Shown piece by piece: positions 52,784-61,460 of a stretch of 64,000 bases of DNA. The notes beneath the pieces were generated by a model. The model had not been told where the DNA came from. It saw only the letters and a program-made list of their open reading frames with translations, and did no database searches. The stretch comes from Litchfieldella rifensis (GTDB taxonomy: Bacteria; Pseudomonadota; Gammaproteobacteria; Pseudomonadales; Halomonadaceae), in the NCBI RefSeq assembly GCF_042646605.1, contig NZ_JBHRUG010000009.1, positions 191,576 to 255,575 of the forward strand. The letters are read 5' to 3'. Each line of letters opens with the position of its first letter. The first letter of the stretch is position 1. A program made the translations under genes and the position numbers.

Positions 52784-53578
52784 TCAGTCGTGTCGGATGC
52801 CGTAGTCGCGGATCCAGTGCAGTGAGTCTTCCGTCGTGCCGCTGGGGGTGTACTCCAGCGAGACGTAGCGATCGAAGCCCATGCGCTCGAGCTCGGCGAA
52901 CAGGAAGCGGTAATTGATCTCGCCGGTCCCCGGCTCATGCCGGCCCGGGTTATCCGCCAGTTGAATGAAGCCGATGCGTTCGTCGTAGCGACGCACCGTT
53001 TCGATGAGCTCCCCTTCCGAGCGCTGCATTTGATAGAAGTCGTACTGGATCAGCAGGTTGGGATGGCCGACAGCGTCCAGGAGAGCGGCAGCCTGGGTGG
53101 TGTTCACCAACGGGTAACCGGGATGGGTGATCGGATTGAGCGGTTCCACCATCAACTGGATGCCGGCCTGTGCCGTGGCTTCGGCGGCATGACGCAGGTT
53201 GTCGACCAGCGTCCTGTGCTGCCTCTCTTCGGACAAGTCGTCGCGCGGGTAGCCCAGCGGGCAGTTGAGTTGCGCGCAGCCGAGGTGTCTGGCGATTTCG
53301 ATGGTGGCATCCACGCCTTCACGGAACTCGTTGGTTCGTTCAGGCAAGACGGCGATGCCGCGTTCCCCCGCCTCCCAGTCCCCGCCCGGCAGGTTGAAGT
53401 GCACGATTTCCACGTCGGCCTCGGTGGCGGCATCGCGAATCCGCTCGGGCCTTTCACAGAACGGGTAGGGGTTATGGAATTCGATGTGCCGAATTCCTGC
53501 TGCCTTGGCGCGGGCGAAACGGGCCAGGAAGGGCACCTCGGCGAACATGAACGTCAGATTGGTGGCGAGCTTTAGCAT
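52784..53578 (-). CDS. Hydroxypyruvate-isomerase-like sugar isomerase (xylose isomerase superfamily)
   Basis: A 264-residue TIM barrel of the Hyi/OtnI type: FNLPGGDWEAGERGIAVLPE, LMVEPLNPITHPGYPL, LIQYDFYQMQRSEGEL, IGFIQLADNPGRHEPGTGE and YVSLEYTP. The metal-binding Glu, Asp, Gln/His and Glu of the superfamily are present. Hyi converts hydroxypyruvate and tartronate semialdehyde. In this locus it may instead serve as the tetrulose-phosphate racemase done by EryC in Brucella, which is from the same superfamily but longer. First gene leftward from the SorC-type regulator, 37 bp before the TIM gene. Confidence 0.75.
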   Translation of the reverse strand: MLKLATNLTFMFAEVPFLARFARAKAAGIRHIEFHNPYPFCERPERIRDAATEADVEIVHFNLPGGDWEAGERGIAVLPERTNEFREGVDATIEIARHLGCAQLNCPLGYPRDDLSEERQHRTLVDNLRHAAEATAQAGIQLMVEPLNPITHPGYPLVNTTQAAALLDAVGHPNLLIQYDFYQMQRSEGELIETVRRYDERIGFIQLADNPGRHEPGTGEINYRFLFAELERMGFDRYVSLEYTPSGTTEDSLHWIRDYGIRHD

Positions 53579-53668
53579 GTTGAGGCTCCAGCATTGTTGT
53601 GTTCCGACCTAAGGAAGACGGCAGTAAGGGCCGCCGTTTCACGGGGTGCCGGGAGGTGGGAAAACCGG

Positions 53669-53697
53669 TTGACAGCCCAAAAAATGTTCACTAGTGT
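53669..53697 (+). promoter_or_regulatory. Promoter of the polyol regulator gene
   Basis: -35 TTGACA, 17-bp spacer, -10 TAGTGT, about 45 bp before the SorC-type gene. The AT-rich flank (TGTT...AACA words around 53685-53711) could hold an operator for autoregulation and for control of the divergent isomerase genes. Confidence 0.5.
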
Positions 53698-53742
53698 TAT
53701 TTTTAACATCAACTGAAAAAAATTTCAAAGCGGAAGTGAGCG

Positions 53743-54726
53743 ATGAAGAACAACCATTCGAGCCATAGCGAAAAGGATCTGGCCCTGCGCGCCGCATGGC
53801 TTTCCTATGTCGGCGGCTATACCCAGGCCGAGATCGCCGATCGCCTGATGGTGTCGCGAATGAAGGTGCATCGGCTGATCGCGATGGCTCACGACATGGG
53901 CGCGGTCAAGGTCTTCATTCAGGGCTCTCCCGAGGACTTGCTGAAGCTGGAAGACGAACTGACGCAACGCATGAACCTCGAGGTCTGTTCCGTGGTGCCT
54001 GCCCTGCCCGTAGAGGAAGAGGTCAACCAGTTCGCCAACCTGGGAACGGCCGCCGCCCATTACCTGAAGAGTCGTCTGGATGCCAAGGATGTCGAGGTGC
54101 TGGGACTGGGCTGGGGACGGAGTCTGTCGGAGATGATCAACCGTCTTCCGCAGATGGACTACCCCGACCTGAAGATGGTCCCCGTACTGGGAAGTGTCGT
54201 ACGCAAGATGGCCCTGAACCCCTATGACGTCATTCACCGCCTGGTCGACAAGACCGGTGGCGAAGGCTACCTGCTGCCGGTGCCACTGTTTGCCGACACC
54301 GCGGAGCACAAGCGGGTGCTGATGGAGCAACGCAGTGTCCAGGACGTGATCAATATCGCCGTTTCGGCCGACCTGACCATGGTGGGACTGGGGGCCGTAC
54401 CGTCTCAAGGGCATTCCCTGCTCATGGAACTCGGGGAAATCGATGCCGAGGATGCTCGCCGACTTCACGAAGCCGGCGCCGAGGCGGAACTGCTGGGCCA
54501 GTTCCTGGATGCCCGTGGTCACCAGGTGGATTGCGAGATCAACAGCCGCACCCTGGGGCTGAGCCTCGAGCAGTTGCGTAACCACCGCATCGTCGCCGTC
54601 GCCGGTGGCGAAGAGAAGGTACACGCCACCCTGTCGGTGTTGCGCAGTGGGCTGCTCAAGGGGCTGATCACGGACGAGATCGTCGCTCGCCAGGTGCTCG
54701 CTCTGCTCGACGAGGGCGAGACGTAG
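53743..54726 (+). CDS. SorC/DeoR-family sugar-binding regulator (EryD-like)
   Basis: A 327-residue SorC-type regulator. The N-terminal HTH lies at residues 15-55 (GGYTQAEIADRLMVSRMKVH) and the effector domain with a sugar-isomerase-like fold at 60-325 (LGLGWGRSLSEMINRLPQ; VVAVAGGEEKVHATLSVLRS). EryD of Brucella, which represses the ery operon and responds to erythritol, belongs to this family and has similar length. It is divergent from the two isomerase genes and lies 61 bp upstream of the kinase, so it probably controls both units. Confidence 0.83.
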   Translation: MKNNHSSHSEKDLALRAAWLSYVGGYTQAEIADRLMVSRMKVHRLIAMAHDMGAVKVFIQGSPEDLLKLEDELTQRMNLEVCSVVPALPVEEEVNQFANLGTAAAHYLKSRLDAKDVEVLGLGWGRSLSEMINRLPQMDYPDLKMVPVLGSVVRKMALNPYDVIHRLVDKTGGEGYLLPVPLFADTAEHKRVLMEQRSVQDVINIAVSADLTMVGLGAVPSQGHSLLMELGEIDAEDARRLHEAGAEAELLGQFLDARGHQVDCEINSRTLGLSLEQLRNHRIVAVAGGEEKVHATLSVLRSGLLKGLITDEIVARQVLALLDEGET

Positions 54727-54787
54727 GGCTCACGCCATCGCGATAACGAAAACGAATAGAACAACGACAACATCAGGAGACACGCCC

Positions 54788-56350
54788 ATGCCGGATGACG
54801 TGATCGTCGGTCTGGATGCCGGCACCTCGGTGATCAAGGCGGTGGCCTTCGATCGCCAGGGCCGGGAACTGGCCAAGACCCAGTGCGAGAATCGACTCGA
54901 GACCTGCCCCGATGGAGGTGTCGAGCAGAGCCTCCCGGGTACCTGGGAGGCTGCCAGAACCACGCTCAAGAACCTGTTTGCCGAGCACCCGGCGCTCGCT
55001 CCGCAGCTTGCTGCCATCGCGGTGACCGGCCAGGGCGACGGTACCTGGATGATCGACGACCAGGGACGGCCCGTGGGCGATGCCCTGCTGTGGCTCGACA
55101 GTCGCGCCAGCGACATCGTGTCCCACTGGCGGGCGACTCGCACCGGGCCCGAGACCTATCGCCGTACCGGGACCGGGCTCAACCAGTCGATCCAGAGCGG
55201 CCAGCTAAGCTGGCTCGATCATCACGCTCCCGAGCGCGTCGCCGCGGCGGCCACCATCTTCCACTGCAAGGACTGGCTGTATTTCTGCCTGACCGGCGAT
55301 CGTGCCACCGACCCGGCCGAGGCGTTGTGGACCTACGGTGACTTCCGTAGCGGCGACTACTCGGACGAAGTGCTCGAGCAGTTCGGTCTGGCCAAGTACC
55401 GCGAGCGACTGCCACGGATTCTCGACGGCAGTCGCGAACATGGCGACCTCGGTGCAGAAGTGGCCCGGGAGATCGGGGTGGCCGAGGGCACCCCGGTGGT
55501 GCTGGCGCCGGTCGACATGCTGGCCACCGCCCTCGGTGCCGGCGTCTATGAGCCCGGCAAGCGGGTGGCCTGCAGCATCATCGGCACCACCGGGGCGCAC
55601 CTGTGCGTGCGCGAGGACCCGCGCGACATCGTGCTCAGCAACCAGTCCTGCTACACCATGCCCTGCGTCGCGCCCGATACCTGGGTCCAGCTGTGCTCCA
55701 ACATGGCCGCCACGCTCAACCTGGAGTGGTTCGTCAAGGGGCTCAACGAGATGCTCAAGGCGTTGGGCGAAACGCCGCTGACCGCCGAGGGTCTGTTGCC
55801 CCGGCTCGACGCGGCGCTGGCCACCATCGAGCCGGGACGGGTGATCTATCACCCCTTCATCTGCGCCAACGGCGAACGCGGTCCCTTCTTCAACCCCCGC
55901 GCCCGGGCCCAGTTCCTGGGACTCTCCACCGAGGTCAACCATCTGCACATGGCGCGGGCCATCTACGAGGGTGTCGCCTTCGCCGCTCGCGACTGCTACC
56001 ACGCCCTGGAGGCCCACCCCGAGGAGTTGCGACTGACCGGCGGTGCCGCCCAAAGCAAGACGTTGTGCACCATCCTCGCTTCGGTGATGGGCGTGCCGGT
56101 ACGCACCATGACCCGGGGCGAAACCGGCGCCGCCGGCGCCGCCATGGTGGCGAGCCTGTGCCTGGGACACCACCGCGACCTCGCCGAGGCCTGCCAGACC
56201 TGGGTGACCCCCTTCCTGGCCGAAGAGTGCGTGGCGCCCGATCCTGCCCTGCAGAACCTCTACGAGCGGTTGTTCGGGGTCTATCGCCGTTCTTATACCA
56301 ACTCGGACGGCTTCTGGCGCCATCTCGAGCGCGTCACCGCCGAACGCTGA
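54788..56350 (+). CDS. Erythritol kinase-like FGGY carbohydrate kinase (EryA-like)
   Basis: A 520-residue FGGY kinase. The ATPase-fold phosphate 1 motif is VGLDAGTSVIKAVAF. Other words, VTGQGDGTWMIDDQGRP, RTGTGLNQSIQSGQLSW, HCKDWLYFCLTGDRATDPAE and LTGGAAQSKTL, resemble Brucella EryA, whose length (519 aa) also agrees; xylulose and glycerol kinases are less similar. It would phosphorylate erythritol to L-erythritol 4-phosphate. Context (EryB-, EryD- and EryH-like neighbours) supports this. Another tetritol or pentitol is possible. Confidence 0.8.
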   Translation: MPDDVIVGLDAGTSVIKAVAFDRQGRELAKTQCENRLETCPDGGVEQSLPGTWEAARTTLKNLFAEHPALAPQLAAIAVTGQGDGTWMIDDQGRPVGDALLWLDSRASDIVSHWRATRTGPETYRRTGTGLNQSIQSGQLSWLDHHAPERVAAAATIFHCKDWLYFCLTGDRATDPAEALWTYGDFRSGDYSDEVLEQFGLAKYRERLPRILDGSREHGDLGAEVAREIGVAEGTPVVLAPVDMLATALGAGVYEPGKRVACSIIGTTGAHLCVREDPRDIVLSNQSCYTMPCVAPDTWVQLCSNMAATLNLEWFVKGLNEMLKALGETPLTAEGLLPRLDAALATIEPGRVIYHPFICANGERGPFFNPRARAQFLGLSTEVNHLHMARAIYEGVAFAARDCYHALEAHPEELRLTGGAAQSKTLCTILASVMGVPVRTMTRGETGAAGAAMVASLCLGHHRDLAEACQTWVTPFLAEECVAPDPALQNLYERLFGVYRRSYTNSDGFWRHLERVTAER

Positions 56351-56383
56351 AGCGGCCCACGATTTCCCCGAATGGAGGCAACC

Positions 56384-57973
56384 ATGTCCGACTCATCCGC
56401 CAAGCCCCAGACGCGCGACCGTCGCCCCCTCTACGACCTGTTGATCATCGGTGCCGGCATCAACGGTGCGGGCTTCGCCCGCGACGCCGCCGGTCGCGGC
56501 CTGTCCGTCGTCCTGTGCGAGAAGGACGACCTGGCCCAGGGCACCTCATCGCGCAGCGGCAAGCTGATTCACGGCGGCCTGCGTTACCTGGAGTACTACG
56601 AGTTCCGCCTCGTGCGTGAGGCACTCAAGGAGCGCAGCGTCATGCTGAAGAAGGCGCCGCACATCATCTGGCCGATGCGCTTCGTGCTGCCGCACAGCCC
56701 CGAGCAGCGCCCGGCCTGGCTGGTCCGCGCCGGCCTGTTCCTCTACGACCACCTGGGCGGCAAGGACGACCTGCTGCCCGGCAGCCGTGGCCTGGACCTG
56801 CGTGCCTGCCCGGAGGGCGAGGCGATCAAGGACGATTTCCCCAAGGGTTTCGAGTACGCCGATTGCTGGGTGGACGATGCCCGCCTGGTCATTCTCAATG
56901 CGCTCGACGCCGAGCGCCTCGGGGCCAAGGTCTATACCCGTGCCGCCTGCACCAAGGCCACCCGGCTGGCCGACCGTTGGGAGGTCGAGCTCACCGATAC
57001 CGAGAGCGGAAAGATCACCACCCTCGCCGCCAGGGCGGTGATCAACGCCGCCGGCCCTTGGGTGGGCAAGGTGCTCAAGGGGGCCTTCGACCAAAGGGGC
57101 AAGGACAGGGTCAAGCTGGTCAAGGGCAGCCACATCGTCCTGCCCAAGCGCTACGCCACCGCCAACTCCTACCTGCTGCAGAACGACGACAAGCGGGTGA
57201 TCTTCGTCAACCCCTACGAGGGCGACAAGCTGCTGGTAGGCACCACCGACATCCTCTACGAGAGCGATCCGGACAAGGTGACCATCGACCAGGAGGAGAT
57301 CGACTACCTGCTCGGCGTGGTCAACCGCTACTTCAAGACCCCCTATACCCAGGACGACATCCTGACCAGCTTCTCCGGTATCCGTCCGTTATTCGATGAC
57401 GCCCAGGACAACCCCTCGGCGGTGACTCGCGACTATGTCTTCGATGTCTCCGATGCGAACGGCAAGGCGCCGCTGCTATCGGTGTTCGGTGGCAAGATCA
57501 CCACCTATCGCAAGCTCGCCGAGCACGGTCTGGAAAAGCTTGCTCCCTACTTGCCGGAGATGGGCAAGACCTGGAACGAGACCGCGCCGCTGCCTGGTGG
57601 CGACATGCCGGGGGCCGACTTCGAGGTCTTCCTGAAGGGGCTCAAGCGCGACTATCCCTGGCTCGAGGAGGCCACCGCCACCCGCTACGCCCGCCTCTAC
57701 GGCACCATCGCCCGACAGATCCTCGGCGAGGCCAAGAGTCATGAGGATCTGGGCGAGCACCTGGGGGCCGATCTCTACGCCCTGGAAGCCCGCTATCTGG
57801 TCGAACACGAGTGGGCTCGCAGCGCCGCGGACATCCTCGAGCGACGCACCAAGCTCTACCTGGTCATGAGCGATGAGGACGTCGAGAGGGTCGAGGCCTG
57901 GGTGGCGCGGGAGGTCGGTGAGCCCAGGGGCGCCAGGGCCGGTGCCAGCGCCGACAGCGTCGCCACCTCCTGA
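56384..57973 (+). CDS. FAD-dependent polyol-phosphate dehydrogenase (EryB/GlpD family)
   Basis: A 529-residue GlpD-family enzyme. The FAD loop is DLLIIGAGINGAGFARDAAG, then GTSSRSGKLIHGGLRYLEYY, VVINAAGPWVG-like AVINAAGPWVGKVLK, and SVFGGKITTYRKLAEHGLEK. Such enzymes pass electrons to quinone at the inner membrane. GlpD oxidises glycerol 3-phosphate; EryB, of the same family, oxidises erythritol 4-phosphate. The kinase directly upstream argues for EryB. The start at 56384 has GGAGG in front; the ATG at 56372 lies inside that site. Confidence 0.8.
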   Translation: MSDSSAKPQTRDRRPLYDLLIIGAGINGAGFARDAAGRGLSVVLCEKDDLAQGTSSRSGKLIHGGLRYLEYYEFRLVREALKERSVMLKKAPHIIWPMRFVLPHSPEQRPAWLVRAGLFLYDHLGGKDDLLPGSRGLDLRACPEGEAIKDDFPKGFEYADCWVDDARLVILNALDAERLGAKVYTRAACTKATRLADRWEVELTDTESGKITTLAARAVINAAGPWVGKVLKGAFDQRGKDRVKLVKGSHIVLPKRYATANSYLLQNDDKRVIFVNPYEGDKLLVGTTDILYESDPDKVTIDQEEIDYLLGVVNRYFKTPYTQDDILTSFSGIRPLFDDAQDNPSAVTRDYVFDVSDANGKAPLLSVFGGKITTYRKLAEHGLEKLAPYLPEMGKTWNETAPLPGGDMPGADFEVFLKGLKRDYPWLEEATATRYARLYGTIARQILGEAKSHEDLGEHLGADLYALEARYLVEHEWARSAADILERRTKLYLVMSDEDVERVEAWVAREVGEPRGARAGASADSVATS

Positions 57974-58029
57974 GCCCGGCCCGCCGCTTGCGCCGGCACA
58001 GACAATCCAACAACAAGAGGTTTTTCACC

Positions 58030-58686
58030 ATGAACGCATCAGTCAACGCCGGACCGATACCTCGCCCCAGGAAGGGGCGTGGACTCGTCACGGCAATCGG
58101 TATCGCGATCGTCCTGCTGGGCGCCATGGCCCTGGACACCGAGGTCGTGAAGATTGGCTCGGAAGCGGATCTGCGTGATGGCGGCTTTTCGGCGGAAGGC
58201 TTCGGTGCGGAGCAGTTCCCCATCGTTCGGGCCAGCGTCGAGGAGCGTGCCGTCGAAGCCGGCGAGTTGGCGGCCGCCATCGCCGAGGACCAGGCGGCAG
58301 CCGGCGAGCGCTATGGGGTACCGTCCGGCATCGGTCCGGTGATTCCCCTCAGCTTCTCCGGCGTGGTCGGAGAGGGCAAGGCCGGCATCTACACGGTCGA
58401 TGTCGAAGGTGTTCCCGAGGATCTGACGATTCGGGTGCAGACCGGGCCGGCCATCAACGGGACCGATCTGCGCGATGCCACCGGCACCATCCAATTCGGC
58501 CAGTTCACCAACCAGATCGAGTACCAGAATGCCGCTGCGGCGATCAACGCCGAGATGAAGCAGCAGGTGCTGGCGGATATCGACACCGGTGACCTGACCG
58601 GCAAGACCATTTCGGTCACTGGCGTCTTCCAGCTGATCAATCCGCACAACTGGCTCGTGACACCGGTCCGGCTGGACGTGCAGTGA
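58030..58686 (+). CDS. DUF2291-family periplasmic protein
   Basis: A 218-residue protein with one N-terminal membrane helix (about residues 19-35, LVTAIGIAIVLLGAMAL) and a periplasmic domain of about 180 residues rich in beta strands (YTVDVEGVPEDLTIRVQTGP; GTIQFGQFTNQIEYQNAAAA; ISVTGVFQLINPHNWLVTPV). I assign it to DUF2291, a family encoded in sugar ABC operons of the ribose/rhizopine type but without a known role. It lies between the dehydrogenase and ATPase genes, whose GTG alternative start overlaps its stop. It is probably an accessory factor for the importer (inference). Confidence 0.72.
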   Translation: MNASVNAGPIPRPRKGRGLVTAIGIAIVLLGAMALDTEVVKIGSEADLRDGGFSAEGFGAEQFPIVRASVEERAVEAGELAAAIAEDQAAAGERYGVPSGIGPVIPLSFSGVVGEGKAGIYTVDVEGVPEDLTIRVQTGPAINGTDLRDATGTIQFGQFTNQIEYQNAAAAINAEMKQQVLADIDTGDLTGKTISVTGVFQLINPHNWLVTPVRLDVQ

Positions 58687-58715
58687 GCCAGACATCCCTC
58701 AAGGGTGAGCATGTC

Positions 58716-60257
58716 ATGAGTCAGATACCTCACAAAGAAGACAGCGTCGATGAAGTCATCCTTTCGGCACGCCACATTGCCAAGTCCTTCGGCAATGTCC
58801 ATGCCCTGAAGACGGTGAACTTCGATATCCATCGCGGTCAGGTCACCACCCTGTTCGGCGAGAACGGTGCCGGCAAGTCGACGTTGATGAAGATCCTGTC
58901 GGGGGTGCTTCAGCCGACATCGGGCGAGATCCTCCTGGATGGCCGCCCGGTGAGCGTCACCTCGACCACGGAGGCGCAGCGTCTCGGCATCTCGATCATC
59001 CATCAGGAGCTGAGTCTCGCGCCCAATCTCAGCGTGCGCGACAACATCTTCATGGGACGCGAGCTGGGTGGGTCGACCAACATCGACTACGCCGAGGAGG
59101 AGCGCCAGACACGTCTGCTGATGGAGGAGCTGGATGAGCCCATCGATCCGCTGACCCTGGTGGAGGACCTGCGCCTGGGGCAGCAGCAGATCGTCGAGAT
59201 TGCCCGGGCGCTATCGGCGGACTCGCGAATCCTGATCATGGACGAGCCGACCTCGGCGCTCTCCGCCTCGGAAGTCGAGGTGCTGTTTCGGGTAATCCGC
59301 GATCTCAAGAGCCGTGGCGTCTCGATCGTCTATATCTCTCACCATCTCGAGGAGGCGCTGCAGATCACCGACCACGCGGTGGTGCTGCGCGACGGCGTCA
59401 TGACGGCCTATGCCCAGCGCCAGGACATCGATCTGGAGTGGATCGTGCGCAACATGGTCGGCGAGGGCTTCGACCTCGGTTCGCCGCCCACCGGCTACCG
59501 CATGGGAGACGTGGCGCTGTCGCTGCGCGAGGTATCCGTCGCGGACGCTTCGGTGCCCGACCGCTCGGTCGTCGACCGGCTATCCCTCGACGTGCGTGCC
59601 GGCGAGATCGTCTGCATTTACGGCCTGATGGGCGCGGGTCGCACCGAGTTGCTCGAGAGCGTCGCTGGCCGCATCCCGCTGACGGGGGGCAGTGTCGTGC
59701 TCGAGGGCCATGACGTCTCGAGCCTGAGCATCGCCGAGCGCATCGAGCAGGGCCTGGTGCTGGTGCCCGAGGACCGCCAGCGCGACGGGCTCGTGCAGAC
59801 GATGTCGGTGGGCGAGAACCTCTCGCTGGCCAGTATCGGCGCGTTCACACAGTGGCTCTTCACCTCGCGCCGGCGGGAACGGGATGTCGTCGAGGCCTCC
59901 ATCGGCAACGTGCATATCAAGACCGACGGCGGTGGGGCCGACATCGGCTCGCTGTCGGGCGGCAACCAGCAGAAGGTCGTCATCGGCAAGATGCTGGCGA
60001 CGCATCCCCGGATCGTGCTGCTCGACGAGCCCAGTCGCGGTATCGACATCGGTGCCAAGGCCGAGGTGTTCCGGCTACTCAGCGAAGGCGCGCGGCAGGG
60101 GCTGGCCGTCGTCTTCTCGACCTCCGAAGTCGGCGAATGCCTGAGCATCGCTCACCGGGTCGTGGTGATGAGTCGCGGCAGGATCTCGGCGGAGTTCGGT
60201 GCCGACGTCACTAAAGAAGAGATCATGGCCGCCTCGGGTGAAGCCGTGGTCGCGTGA
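58716..60257 (+). CDS. Sugar/polyol ABC transporter ATP-binding protein (RbsA type)
   Basis: A tandem ATPase of about 513 residues. The first cassette has Walker A GENGAGKST and Walker B LIMDEPTSALS. The second cassette has the degenerate loop GLMGAGRTE, signature LSGGNQQKVVIGKML and Walker B VLLDEPSRGID, as usual in RbsA-type proteins. The start at 58716 has AGGGTGAG upstream. A GTG at 58683 overlapping the DUF2291 stop is an alternative and adds 11 residues. It powers uptake of the polyol with the permease and binding protein that follow. Confidence 0.87.
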   Translation: MSQIPHKEDSVDEVILSARHIAKSFGNVHALKTVNFDIHRGQVTTLFGENGAGKSTLMKILSGVLQPTSGEILLDGRPVSVTSTTEAQRLGISIIHQELSLAPNLSVRDNIFMGRELGGSTNIDYAEEERQTRLLMEELDEPIDPLTLVEDLRLGQQQIVEIARALSADSRILIMDEPTSALSASEVEVLFRVIRDLKSRGVSIVYISHHLEEALQITDHAVVLRDGVMTAYAQRQDIDLEWIVRNMVGEGFDLGSPPTGYRMGDVALSLREVSVADASVPDRSVVDRLSLDVRAGEIVCIYGLMGAGRTELLESVAGRIPLTGGSVVLEGHDVSSLSIAERIEQGLVLVPEDRQRDGLVQTMSVGENLSLASIGAFTQWLFTSRRRERDVVEASIGNVHIKTDGGGADIGSLSGGNQQKVVIGKMLATHPRIVLLDEPSRGIDIGAKAEVFRLLSEGARQGLAVVFSTSEVGECLSIAHRVVVMSRGRISAEFGADVTKEEIMAASGEAVVA

Positions 60258-60284
60258 TCCACACGAATAGCGGAGTACATAACA

Positions 60285-61448
60285 ATGACCAACGTCAGCC
60301 AAGCTGCAAATGGCTCCCAAACGAGATCGTCCGGTGGCGGCTTCGACCTGGGACGCCTGCTGCTCGAGGGCAGGGCGTTTTTCGCCCTGATCGCCATCAT
60401 CATCATCTTTTCGACACTGTCGCCGGTCTACTTCTCGGCGAACAACTTCCTGACCATGTCATCGCATGTGGCGATCTTCGGACTGTTGTCCATCGGCATG
60501 CTGCTGGTCATCCTCACCGGCGGCATCGACCTGTCCGTGGGCTCGACACTGGGGTTCGCGGGCGTCTTCGCCGGCTTCCTGATGCAGGGGGTGTCGTTCG
60601 AGTTCTTCGGCGTCGTGGTATATCCCCCGGTGTGGGCGGTCGTCGTCCTGACCTGCGCCTTGGGTGCCTTCGTCGGCGCGATCAACGGCGTGCTCATTGC
60701 CTACTTCAAGGTGCCGGCGTTCGTCGCGACCCTGGGCATGCTCTACGTCGCCCGCGGCGTCGCCCTGCTGATGACCGACGGCCTTACCTACAACAACCTC
60801 GGCGGCAGCCCGGAACTCGGCAATACCGGCTTTGATTGGCTCGGTTTCAATCGGCTGTTCGGCGTGCCGGTCGGTGTGCTGATCATGGCGGCCGTGGCCA
60901 TCGCCGCCATGCTGGCGCTGACACGCACCCCCTTCGGCCGCTGGGTCTATTCCACCGGCGGCAACGCCCGGGCGGCGGAACTGTCCGGGGTGCCGGTCAA
61001 GCGCGTGCAGGTGACGGTCTATGTGCTGTCGGGGATCTGCGCCGCCATCGCCGGCCTGGTGCTGTCGTCGCAACTGACCTCGGCAGGACCGACGGCGGGT
61101 ACCACCTACGAACTGACCGCCATCGCCGGCGTGGTCATCGGCGGCGCGGCGCTGACCGGCGGCCGTGGCAACGTGCGGGGCACGCTGCTCGGGGCCTTCG
61201 TGATCGGCTTCCTGTCCGACGGGTTGGTGATCATCGGTGTCTCGTCCTACTGGCAGACCGTATTCACGGGTGCCGTCATCGTTCTCGCCGTGCTGCTCAA
61301 CAGCATTCAATACAGCGGCCGGAAGAAGAAGCGCCCGGCGCCTTCCGACGCTCAGACGTCTTCCTCACAGCAGCGTACCGCGACCTGGCGTGCGGATACC
61401 GCTGTGGAAAGCCCAGCCGAGGAATCGGCATCACAACCACAACAGTAA
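60285..61448 (+). CDS. Sugar/polyol ABC permease (RbsC type)
   Basis: A 387-residue membrane protein with about ten helices and the RbsC words LLVILTGGIDLSVGSTLGFA, VPAFVATLGMLYVARGVALL, STGGNARAAELSGVPVKRVQ and LTGGRGNVRGTLLGAF. A C-terminal polar tail of about 40 residues (rich in Ser, Gln, Ala) is longer than in E. coli RbsC. It forms a homodimeric channel with the RbsA-type ATPase. 27 bp separate it from the ATPase gene. Confidence 0.87.
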   Translation: MTNVSQAANGSQTRSSGGGFDLGRLLLEGRAFFALIAIIIIFSTLSPVYFSANNFLTMSSHVAIFGLLSIGMLLVILTGGIDLSVGSTLGFAGVFAGFLMQGVSFEFFGVVVYPPVWAVVVLTCALGAFVGAINGVLIAYFKVPAFVATLGMLYVARGVALLMTDGLTYNNLGGSPELGNTGFDWLGFNRLFGVPVGVLIMAAVAIAAMLALTRTPFGRWVYSTGGNARAAELSGVPVKRVQVTVYVLSGICAAIAGLVLSSQLTSAGPTAGTTYELTAIAGVVIGGAALTGGRGNVRGTLLGAFVIGFLSDGLVIIGVSSYWQTVFTGAVIVLAVLLNSIQYSGRKKKRPAPSDAQTSSSQQRTATWRADTAVESPAEESASQPQQ

Positions 61449-61460
61449 GGAAGGTCCACC

